Source of the DNA: Allomyces macrogynus ATCC 38327
Lineage: Eukaryota; Blastocladiomycota; Blastocladiomycetes; Blastocladiales; Blastocladiaceae
Length of the DNA stretch: 38,866 nucleotides
NCBI GenBank assembly: GCA_000151295.1
Contig: GG745330.1
Span: 1,513,322-1,552,187 of the forward strand
Direction of reading: 5' to 3'
The notes beneath the pieces were generated by a model. It was not told the origin of the DNA. It saw nothing but the letters and a program-made list of their open reading frames with translations, and made no database searches. Positions 11,866 to 21,182 of this stretch are shown here, in pieces. The stretch's first letter is position 1. The number at the start of each line of letters is the position of its first letter. The position numbers were made by a program, and so were the translations under genes.

Positions 11866-13415
11866 ATGCCGTCGTCGGACCCGATGAGTCGGACCCGGGC
11901 ATCGTCGACGTTGCTGGCGTCTTGTGCACATTTGCTCACCCCTAAGGTCGCACTGGTTGCTGGTATGCCGCCAGCAAAAATGAAAATGCGAAATGAAGTG
12001 AAATGAGCCTTCAATCCTGGCTCAATCTTGGCTCATCATTGCAGCGATTCTCCACTTGGGTCGAACCCGAAATTATCAGACGGCTATGGTGGCCTGCTCC
12101 GCCGCATCGAGGCCCCGTACTTGTCTCAATTCAGCACGACGGTCAAGGGCCGCTGGTTGGGGCGGACCGTCTTGGACGTGATCACGGCCGAATTCTCGCG
12201 GCTCAAGGACGAGAATGTCGTGGTGCGTCGATTTGCTGACGGCCAACATGGACGAACGGCCGCTTATCACCCTCGAATCAACGCTGGGACGTTGACAGAA
12301 GCGCATGATTCTCGCCGGGCACGTCACCGTGAATGGCAAGCCAACAACGGCCGCGACCTGTCTGGCCGACCATGACACGCTGCAAACGCTCGTCCTGCGT
12401 CACGAGCCCGATGTGGTCGCCACGACCCCGACCGTCGTCTTCGAGGACAAGGACTTTCTCGCCATCGACAAGCCGGGGTGCGTTCCGGTGCGTACGGTCC
12501 ACCTCTCAGCGCATCGGTGGGAAACTGATTTTGGTCGGACGGGCGCAGATGTATGCAAATGCTCGCTACGTACACAATACGCTGATGTCCATCTTGGAGA
12601 CGTCGGAGATCGTTGCCTGTCGCAGCGACGTATTTGGTGCGTGTTTCTCTTCCTGCTCCACCAGTTTTTGAGGATAGCGTCGCTCTAATTCGTGATGAAC
12701 CAGTGGTGCACCGACTGGACGCATTGACTAGCGGCCTCGTGATTCTGGCCAAGACCAAAGCGGCGGCAGCCGCACTGTCGCGCGCAATTCGCGATAATGC
12801 GGTACAAAAGACGTACTTGGCACGCGTGTCAGGTCACCTCGAGGCGTACGGTCACATTTGACCCATCGTTAGGAAAGAGAAGGCTGACTTTGCATTCACG
12901 ATAGCGACCAAATCGAGGTCGACCAGGCGCTCGGGTCGGTGCTCCGGCCCACGATGGCTGACCCCAAGGAGGCATCAACCAAGATCTCGGTTCGCTTCCG
13001 CACGACCATTGACGGCCACGACATGACTGTGGTCCAGTGTACGTCACTCTCCACCCTCACCGGCACGTCCTGAACCCCCCTCATTGCCGCTATATTTCCA
13101 GGCACCCCGCGCCACGGCCGAATGCACCAGATTCGGCAGCACCTGGCCAGTATCGGCCACCCAATCATCAACGACACGCTCTACCAGCCAGACCTGATGC
13201 GGTACGCGCCGTATTCGAACCGCGCCGACGCGATTGGCGACGCCAGCTTGTGGCCAATTCCCGACACGACGGCCGGAGCATCAATCCAGTTGCCCGCGCT
13301 GCCCGGCATCGAGCGAGGCCGTATTATGGCGATTGATTTGCGTGCCGTCAAGTACGCGTTCCCGACGCTCGGGCTCGATTTTGCAGTGCCTGATCCAGCT
13401 TGGGCATTGAAGTGA
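11866..13415 (+). CDS. RluA-family RNA pseudouridine synthase
   Basis: The enzyme isomerises uridine to pseudouridine in tRNA, rRNA or mRNA. Seven exons keep frame: 11866-11962, 12080-12222, 12299-12487, 12549-12636, 12665-12845, 12905-13038 and 13102-13415, giving 381 aa. An S4-like RNA-binding part comes first (KGRWLGRTVLDVI, MILAGHVTVNGKP). The catalytic domain follows, with AIDKPG and the RluA signature HRLDALTSGLVIL, whose Asp is the nucleophile. KTYLARVSG and RMHQIRQHLASIGHPI complete the family pattern. The KGRW segment and eukaryotic context point to the Pus6/Pus9/RPUSD2 group, but I cannot pick one. The first exon, and so the start, is the least certain part. The stop converges on the FKBP gene 125 bp away. 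Confidence 0.85.
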
Positions 13416-13539
13416 GCGCGTTTGCTTGTCAATTTGAACCGTTTGTGGGCGTGGATATTGCGTTGTTGGTTGCAAATGAATAGTTTCCTATTGTTGCAGA
13501 TGTTGCGACAAGAGTCGCATTTGCCAGGACTAAAACCGC

Positions 13540-14362
13540 TCAAAACTCCGTCCGGGCCGATCCAATCTTGACCAGCTCGCTACACGGGAACAATCCGGTG
13601 GACAAGGTCAGGGCCAGCAATTCAAAGAGGTTCAGCACGTGGAAGGCAAGAGAGTCCACGGACACGTCAAAGACAAGCGTGGCACCGCCCTGCTCGCGAG
13701 AACGAAAACAGAATAAATATCGAGTCGTGAGAGTGCTGTTCGATCGATCCTTGAACAAAACGCGAGTTGGCCAACGTACCGGAATGGCGCCGCCCGCGCC
13801 CTGCTCGCCGTACCCAAGGTGCGGCGGGATCGTCAGCTTGCGCTTCTCGCCCTCGCACATGTCGAGGAGCCCCTGGTCCCACCCTAATGAGACGCGTCGA
13901 GCGAGCTGCGGTCAGAATGGCGCGAATGAAAAATGGGGGGATGCCGCGCCTGGTCGCGCCCGCGTACCCTTGATGACCATGCCCTTCCCGAGCGTGAAAT
14001 CAAACGTCTGGCCACGATCAAGACTCGAATCGAACTTTTGGCCGTTCGAGAAGAGCCGACCAGTGTAGTGCATCGACAGCGTGTCGCTACAAATCAGAGG
14101 AAACCGTGTCGGTCGGTATTTCGCGTCATTGAAGCGTCAAACGCGTCCAAGTCTGAGCTTGTCTGGTGGAGGATGCGCACCCGTTGCGCGACTTGCGCGG
14201 GCACTCGGCGGGGCGGTGCTTGACGCCAATTTGCAGCGCCGTGGGGGGCTGGCGCTTGGCCTTGGGCCTGGCGTCCTCGGCCGCGTGGACCGAACCGGCG
14301 AGAAGCGCAACGACCACGGCGATCAGGACGATGAACAGTGCAGCAAGTCGGGTGTTGGGCAT
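13540..14362 (-). CDS. Secretory-pathway FKBP-type peptidyl-prolyl isomerase (FKBP2-like)
   Basis: FK506-binding proteins catalyse cis-trans isomerisation at proline. Four exons keep frame: 14362-14181, 14086-13968, 13883-13780 and 13689-13540, giving 184 aa. Residues 1-27 form a signal peptide (hydrophobic core [15 protein letters not shown], ending HA-AED). The FKBP fold follows: [64 protein letters not shown] and GGATLVFDV. The Phe, Trp and Tyr residues lining the FK506 pocket are present. The order and spacing match ER-lumenal FKBP2. The last 35 residues form a hydrophobic stretch and then a polar end, without HDEL. A tail that retains or anchors the protein in the membrane is possible. 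Confidence 0.9.
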
Positions 14363-14638
14363 GGTGTTGAAAAGGGTCAAACAAAGAAGACGCGCGCAGT
14401 GTTCAACGACGCGTCGGCTGTCAAGGTCTTGAGGGAGCCAGAGGGAACCTGCTGAACGCGTTTTGAAGCGAAGTGTGGCGGGGCCTGTCTACGAGCGTTG
14501 GTTGTGGCCCAGACAAGCACCCTGACAGCGCTCGAGTATATGAAAAAAGATATCAACAGGTGGCGATGGCCGAGAAAACGTGGCCAGGCTGGCGCGAGTG
14601 GAACCGCCGCCCGTGGCCCAGTTCCGCGCTGGGACTTC

Positions 14639-17600
14639 ACTCAACTTGGCCCACGCTCGCCAAGCGCTTGATCGACTGTTCAGCAGCGTCAAGCCAGTGG
14701 CAACACTGGTCGACGAGCGCCGCGAGCTGCTGCTCCATGTCCATGACTGCCTCGACGGTCACGGTCGCCGACGCGTACCGATCCGGGTGCGCGACGAGCG
14801 GCGGACACGCAAGATCACCGAGCGACTCGACGACGAGCGGTGGGTGCGCCATGGTCGACTTGCCCACGGGAGCGGCAGCAGTCGCATCAGTCTGCGGCTG
14901 CGGCGGAACGGCCTGCAGCTGCGGCGGAACGGCAGTCGGGCTCATCACGCGCGACGACGGCACGATGGCACGGACCGTGGCCGAGTTGTAGCTGAGCGAC
15001 GGCGGGAGATCAGCAGGCGCAACGGAACTCGCCACGGGCGTCAGCAACGACGTTGACGAGTTGACGACTTGCACAAACGAGCTCGTCTCGGAATGAATAG
15101 CCACGTCCGAGTCTCTCGCCATTTGCGCAGCCTTGCGTGCCGCCACGTCGGCCGCCATGGCCTTTTCCTCTGACTCGTTGCGCGACCGGATCGGCGACAG
15201 CTGCAGGGGCGGGGGCGGGGGCGGCAGGTCGACAATGGCGCGAACGTCGGCACCCTTGTCCGACCCTCCGCTGATGTCCTTTTCGCTGCTCTTGCGGTTG
15301 AAGAAGGTCGACATGGATGCGCTGCGCACGCGTGCGAGCAGCGACGGCTCGTCCACCGTGACTGGCAGCGCCGCTGACGTGGACATGCGCCGCGACCGGT
15401 TGCGCGGCCGGTCGCGCTCGCCTTCACGGTCCTTGGTCGTGAAATTGAGGAAAAACGACAGTCGACGAATGCCCGAGTTGCGTTCGTCGGGCCCGCGAAT
15501 CTCGGGCGCGGTCGACGCGCGAGGGCGCATCGGCGGGAAGTCTTCAGTCGCGCCCGTGGCCGACGACGACGTCGAGTCCTTGTGCGCGTGGTGGTGGTCG
15601 CGCTTGAATGCAGCGGAAATAGTATGGATCGGGCGGTAGAGCCGCGAGTCCATTGCGCGCGACTTGGAAAACATGCGCAGCCGTGACGTGAATGACGACG
15701 ACCGCTGCTTGGTCGTGCCGATGGGGCTCGCATCGCCGCTGCCGTGGAGCGGCGTCGCCGGCGGTGAGTGGTTGGGCGACAGAATGCTCGTGTCGATAAT
15801 GAACGGCAACGACGGCGAGGTCGTGAAGTTGGGCGAGATGGGTGAGGGCGCATCGGCCTCGACCTCCTTGCTGAGCGCCGACGGTGGCTCAAACAAACGA
15901 AGCAGCGGCGGGTTGTAGACGGTATTCGAGTCGGAGTAGCTGCGCGGGATTTGCGGCGCCTTGCGCACCGTGTCGATGGGCGGCGGCGGCACAAACATGG
16001 ACGACTGGTTGCGGCGGTGGCCCTTGCGCGACAGCAGCGTCGCTGCGTGGCTTTGGCCCGATGGGCTAGGGACGGCGAGCGCCGAGGTCGGCGCGGGCCC
16101 AGGCGCCGGTGTCGGTGAGGCCGGTTTCGCGACCGACCGCACCGTGTCGAAGTTCCACATGTCCGAGACCTTGTCCGAATCCATATCGTCCTCGCTCTGA
16201 CAGCTCTTCAAGCTGTGGGACGGAAAAATGAGCAAATGGTCAGTCCCTTTGCCCAACACCCGAAATCAAAAAGAAAATCGCGCGAACCTCATCGTGTCGA
16301 CGGTCTGTTGGCGCTGCCACTCCTCGTGCCGCGTCACCAGCTCCTTGAGGAGCACCGTGCCCTTGGGCGCCGACTTGAGCCACTTTGACTTGAGGAGATC
16401 TTCGGCGGTCGGGCGCTACACGAGAATAGGGAACCGTGGGGGTATTCAGACGGCGACTCCGATCAAAAGAGCCTGAACCAGCTCATCAAATCGCACCAGC
16501 TTCGGGTCGTCGACGAGGCACGACGAGACAAAATCCTTCATAGCCCAGGAAAAGTTGCCGTTGAGCTCGATGCCCTTGCCGTTGGAGAGCATGACGGTCT
16601 TCATGGGGTCCTTGCCCGCGTGCGGCGGCCCGCCCGTCGCGAGCTCAATGATGGTGATGCCGAGACTCCAAATGTCGGCCTTGTAGTCGTAGCCCGCGCG
16701 TTTCATGACCTGTTGTGCCACGAGCAGCCAGTGAGACGCAGCGATTGCGTTGGCGGGCAGAATGGATGGCGGATCGTTAGCGCACCTCGGGGGCCATCCT
16801 ATATGGGAAAGGGGGACCCAGCAGCGTCAGAGAGAGCTTGCCAGATCGTGACAACCGGTGGACAGTGTTATTATGCAAGCGTACCAGTACGGCGTGCCCA
16901 CAAACGAGTTGCGCTTGAGCGAGTTCATCGTGAATTGTCCGGCCACGCCAAAGTCGCAGAGCTTGACCTTGCCCTCCTCGGTGAGCAGAATGTTTGCCGC
17001 TACGGAATCACGCTGGCGCAGTGAGCATCGACATTGCTACTCACTCCAACCAAAACTGACGAGTACCCACCCTTGATGTCGCGATGAATAATGCCCGTCT
17101 TGTGCAAATAGCACAGCGCGAGCACGACCTCGCGCGCAATGATGACAATATGCCGCTCCTCGATGGTGCCAGAGCGCATCTACGCGACCAAGACGCGTGT
17201 TCCGCCGCTGCAGTGAGCTCAGATCAGGGCGGCGCAACGCACCTGCACGCGCACACGCAGCAGCAATCACGTACCACGTCGCGGAGACTGCCGCCCTGAG
17301 CAAAGTCCATGACGACGCAAAGCTTGGTGCCCTGCAGGTACGAGCCATGGTAGCGCGTAATGTACTCGGAGTCGCAACGCTGCAGCAAAAAGATCTCGCG
17401 CTGGATCACGTCGATTTCCTCGCCGCGGCTGTCCAAGTCGAGGACCTTGATGGCGACCGTCTCGCCAGTCTGGGTGTTGACCCTATTCACAAAAGCGACC
17501 AGCCGCGAAGCACGTCCACCGTGTGAGCACGCTGTTCGATCCCGTCGTCGTCGCGGACAACGAGATCGCTACCACCACAGTCAAGTGTCACGACACCCAC

Positions 17601-17868
17601 CCTTTGAACACCTGGCAGGGGCCAATTCACGCCGAAACAGGCGAGGGAGACCAAGAATGGACAGTTCCGGTCGGCAACGCGAGTGCATGGCACATCGACG
17701 GTCAGTTATTGCTGGTTCAGCTGGTTGTCGGCCATTCACCCGATGCCCGTCCGCGACTCCCCGCAAAGCGTCGGTAATGGTCCAAAGCGTGATCTGCACC
17801 TGGCCAAACGAGCCGTAGCCGATGCGCTCGGCCTTGACGTAGGTTTTTTCGAGCTGCCGATTGTTCAT
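14639..17868 (-). CDS. Germinal-centre-type Ste20 protein kinase (Sps1/Sid1/MST-like)
   Basis: This Ser/Thr kinase has an N-terminal catalytic domain and a long low-complexity tail. Exon 1 is 17868-17800 ([20 protein letters not shown]). Later exons end or begin at 17275, 17179-17071, 16999-16885, 16798-16786, 16709-16497, 16415-16288 and 16212 to the stop at 14639. The start of exon 2, near 17540-17490, could not be placed without a frame problem. Kinase motifs are VAIKVLDLD (ATP-binding Lys), [51 protein letters not shown] and RPTAEDLL. These fit the STK24/25/26 and Sps1/Sid1 branch. The roughly 500-aa tail is rich in Ser, Pro, Arg and Ala with acidic patches, and ends in a short amphipathic helix. 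It is divergent from mS23. The unresolved N-lobe junction may be an assembly indel. Confidence 0.88.
14893..14938. repeat. Imperfect tandem repeat of about 21 bp in the kinase tail
   Basis: Two nearly identical GC-rich units encode AVPPQLQ and AVPPQPQ in the low-complexity kinase tail. This looks like replication slippage within coding sequence and keeps the frame. Confidence 0.5.
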
Positions 17869-18140
17869 GGTGGACGGCGTCGTCTCGCAGCAGAGAGCGT
17901 CAGAGAGCGCTCATGTGTGCGCACATGATTTTGATCACCGCACGCTACGGCCCTCTGCACACCAGAGCACCAACGCTGATCACTGTCAAATCCTGTCGGT
18001 CAGTTGCTGCCATCCGCTGCCGACAAACCATCCGCGACGAGCACCAGCAACTCCGCGCACCGATATCGAGCCCGTGCACCATTTCGATTGGTCCAAGGCT
18101 GCAATCCCGACATCGACGCGCTGCAATTGATCAGTCCGCC
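17869..18140. promoter_or_regulatory. Short divergent promoter region, kinase / mS23
   Basis: Only 272 bp separate the start codons of the Ste20-type kinase (-) and the mitoribosomal protein (+), so both promoters must lie within it. No obvious TATA box is present. Confidence 0.5.
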
Positions 18141-19107
18141 ATGCCCAAGGCCGTGCCCGTCTTCCAAAATGTCCTGCGGGCGTACCAGCACAAGCTGATC
18201 GATCGACTGCCGGCATGGCACGGCGCGATGCGTCTTGTCCCGCCAACGGCGCCGCTGCCGCGCGCCGTGTGCCAGACCAACGTCGCCGGCAGGCAGCCGT
18301 TTGAGGCGAAGCTCAAGGGCGACAAGCTCGTGCACTACGAACAGCAGATTGCCTCGTTGTTTACGCCGGCGACCAAGCGCTCCTCCAATGCCGCCAAGCA
18401 CCTGCGCACCAAGCGCTTGCGCCCGCAGCCCATCGTCTACCCAGAAGACCGCCTGCGCGAGCGGTTCTACCGCGACCATCCGTTTGAGCTCGTGCGCCCG
18501 AAAACGCTCGTCGAGACGGTGCCGCAGTCGGCAGACTACTCGAAGCCGCTGCACCTCCGCCAAAACATGTCGGGCGAAGAGTTCGTACCTTTTCCCGTCA
18601 TGTTCGACGCCGCACGCCGTCTGCGCACTGCTGCGATGTACTGCGATGGACGGCGCGGGACCGAATCTGAGGAGAACCTCTGTCTCTGACCACGCTACCG
18701 CATTCTTGCCGCACCTAGCGTGATCCAGTACCAGCTCTACCTCGTCTCGCAGGGTCTCACTATCAACGAGGCCTACGACCAGGCTGTGCGCGAATTCCGG
18801 TCGATCCGGTTGCAGGAGGAGGCCGAGGAGCGCGTCCGCGCCGACGCCGACAAGAAGGCCAAGGTCGCCAAGCTGGCGAAGAAGACCGGCTCGCTGCCGC
18901 CAATGACCTCGGACTTGGAACTGCGCACGCTCTACCCGGAAAACTACCCGGCGTGGTTGGGGGAAGAGGAGACGTTGATCAAGAACAGCGAGCACTACAT
19001 CCTGCGCCAGCAGTACGTGCCTCTCGTAAGTTCTGATTTTCGTGGAGCAGGAAACTGACATTCTCTAACTTCGCAGGACGATGAAGGCGCAAGCCGAGCA
19101 ACTGTAA
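18141..19107 (+). CDS. RSM25: Mitochondrial small-subunit ribosomal protein mS23 (Rsm25-like)
   Basis: This is a structural component of the mitochondrial small ribosomal subunit. Exons read as 18141-18580, 18719-19012 and 19077-19107, in frame, giving 254 aa. The hallmark block is YPEDRLRERFYRDHPFELVRPK followed by LVET (shared with fungal Rsm25 and animal mS23), then MSGEDVIQYQLYL and NEAYDQAVREFRSIR. A basic, Ala/Lys-rich helix follows. The last exon gives the short ending MKAQAEQL. I chose the donor GTACGT at 19013 because it gives this compact end. The alternative donor GTAAGT at 19026 keeps reading to about 19301 with an unlikely Cys/Trp-rich tail. No strong N-terminal presequence is seen. 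The start is the first ATG after the divergent promoter. Confidence 0.85.
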
Positions 19108-19226
19108 AGACGCTCGTTTTGAACCTGTCTCGTGCGCCGAGTGGCCAGCTCTGCCGCTCGAACTGGTCGGCACGGAGCACTTGGCAGTGGTTGCGTGGCC
19201 GTTTTCCGGTTTGTTTTCCATGTGCG

Positions 19227-19236
19227 ATATATATTA
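19227..19236 (+). promoter_or_regulatory. TATA-like element upstream of the JMJD4-like gene
   Basis: ATATATATTA stands out in the GC-rich context between the mS23 stop and the JMJD4-like ATG at 19421, about 185 bp upstream of the start. It may be promoter or mS23 3' UTR. Confidence 0.25.
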
Positions 19237-19420
19237 TGCCTTTAGCGGCAGCTTTTCACCCACCCGACGATGCACATTTATGCTTGCTCTGTCAACAGTG
19301 AATCGTTCTGCAGGGCGACTTCTTGCCACTTCTTGCCATTTCTTGCTGCTGCTGTTGTGTCTAACATCATTCCCAGCCTCTCGTTCGTCTGGACACCTTT
19401 ACTCAACCCGATCATTCATC

Positions 19421-20866
19421 ATGGCGACCATTAACGACTACCGTTTCTTTCTCGTCCACTACTTGCCCAACTTGGTGCACTTTCCCGCGCGACCGCGACG
19501 GGCAAGCATCAGCTATGCCTTCGCAAGCACATGATCCCCAACTATCCGCTCCTCCTCGGACCAGGCGCGACTGCGTCATGGCGATCCCGGCGCGAATGGG
19601 TCAAACCGGTTGACGTATCGCCCGATCTCGACCGACTCCGAGCACGGTTCGGCCAAGCGCAAGTTGATGTGGCCGATTGCTACCAACGTTGGTTTTCCGA
19701 TCAGCCCAAGACGGCCATGACGTTTGGCGAGTTCTTGGATCAGTGGGAGAAGGTCAAGCGCGACCGGAGCTCTGCCAAGTCGCCCGGAAATACGTCGGCT
19801 AGTCCAAGCTGGTGCGGCTACGCCAAAGATTGGCACCTGATGCGCGATTTCCCCGAGTACGACGCGTTTGAGCTGCTTGACATCTTCCAAGATGATGTGC
19901 GCCTTTTTACTTGACGCCGGCTGTGTTTATTTGCAGGATCTCGGCTAACCTACTGGTTCTTGGATTGCATTTTTGAACATCCAGTGGCTCAACCTGTGGT
20001 ATGATCGGCGCGCCGACACCAACGACGATTACCGTTTTGGTTCCTACCCCTGAGCCTCTGCCGCAAAGCCGGACATGGAAGTCGATTGAGTCCGCTCAGT
20101 CTACAAGGGAATCGCCGGGACGTGGACGCCGTTCCTCGCTGACGTGATGCGGTCGTACTCGTGGAGCACCAACATTTGCGGGCGCAAGCGCTGGATCATG
20201 TTCCCCCCCCCCCCCCCCCCGGTCAAGAAGAGCTGTTCCGCGACCGCACGGGTAACACGGTCTACGATGTGTATGCCGTGACCAACGACGCCGACTTCCC
20301 GCGGTTCAAGGACGCGCTCTGCATCGAGTTCATTCAGGAGCCGGGCCAGACCGTGTTCGTGCCCAGCGGGTGGTTCCACCAGTTGGAGAACTTGGTGCCG
20401 ATGGTGCTCTTGTTACGACAGCTGTGCACTCCTCTTTCTTACGCGAATTGTTGGCGCGACGTAGGAGGACACGATCAGCATCAACCACAACTGGACCAAC
20501 GCGTTCAACGTGCCGTTTGTCGTACAGTCGATCTTGTCCGATTTCGCGTCGGTCGAAGCGGCCATCGAGCACGAGCGAGCGTCCATGACGCCCGACGAGT
20601 GGAAAAACCATTGCCAGCTGATGCTTGGCGCAGTCGCAGGCATCGATTTTGCCAGCCTTGGCCAGTGGCTCGCGTGTGTTGAAGACGAGCCGACGCGCCG
20701 GATCCATGACCTCGGCGCGACCGTTCCGCACCCCAAAGAGCCGGCGTTGACCTTGGATGTAACTCGGACAACGAGTGAGCGGTTTCTTCCGCTGCGCGTG
20801 GCCGAGTATGGGCTCCAATCGATTGCCCGTTTCCAGTCCATCCTCGCTTCATTCAACTCGTGTTGA
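19421..20866 (+). CDS. JMJD4: JMJD4-like JmjC/cupin oxygenase with a lost iron-binding His and a poly-C frameshift
   Basis: JMJD4 is a 2-oxoglutarate/Fe(II) oxygenase that hydroxylates a lysine in translation release factor eRF1. Exons read as 19421-19474, 19528-19896, 19985-20039, 20100-20394 and 20465-20866, giving about 390 codons. Family features are YAKDWHLMRDFPEYDAF, the JmjC core AGTWTPFLADVMRSYSWS, NICGRKRWIMFP, GQEELFRDRTGN, FVPSGWFHQLENL and DTISINHNWTNAFN. The iron-binding HxD motif of the family (HAD) reads LAD here: CTC replaces a His codon at 20134-20136. The distal His (GWFHQ) is kept. Between IMFP and GQEEL lies a run of 18 C that leaves the two halves in different frames (one C too few or two too many). 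It is either a sequencing or assembly error, or a decaying gene. The rest of the gene is well preserved. Confidence 0.82.
20203..20220. repeat. Poly-C homopolymer (18 C) inside the JMJD4-like coding region
   Basis: The family normally has Phe-Pro-Pro here, about 7 C in a row. The tract is expanded to 18 and shifts the frame. Homopolymers of this length are prone both to polymerase slippage and to base-calling errors. Confidence 0.9.
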
Positions 20867-21182
20867 TGCTTGCTTACCATGGGCGGGAAAATGCATTTTT
20901 TATTTTCATTTTTTATTTTTTTTTTTGGAACGATTGCTGGCGCTGGACTGAGCTCTTTTGCTACGTGAAGCGTACCGCGAGCGCTGCGAGGCCGTGAACG
21001 ACGTGGACAAATGGCGGAACGAATACGATTCAGCTAAGAATACTTATCGAACAGACCCCAACGCCAGAAAAGAGCACAAAACAAACCAGAAAACGAGCTA
21101 AGAAGATAAAACTAGAACAGCACCAACGATCAAACCCAACAAAAAAGAATACTGGCTCTACGACGGCCTGGCCCACAGGGCC
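20867..21182. other. Convergent 3' region between the JMJD4-like gene and CLU
   Basis: This AT-rich spacer of about 316 bp has a T-rich run near 20895-20925 (TTTTTATTTTCATTTT followed by more T). It fits back-to-back 3' UTRs and polyadenylation regions. No gene was seen. Confidence 0.55.

Noticed and set aside
15041..15994. 317-codon Arg/Ser-rich minus-strand frame
   Set aside because: Alternative frame of the kinase tail; the kinase frame continues without interruption through the same DNA.
17913..18140. In-frame upstream extension of mS23
   Set aside because: Open only by chance across the divergent promoter; family homology begins shortly after the ATG at 18141.
19026..19301. Longer mS23 C-terminus using the GTAAGT donor at 19026
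   Set aside because: It yields an uncharacteristic Cys/Trp-rich tail; the GTACGT donor at 19013 keeps frame and gives a short, typical end.
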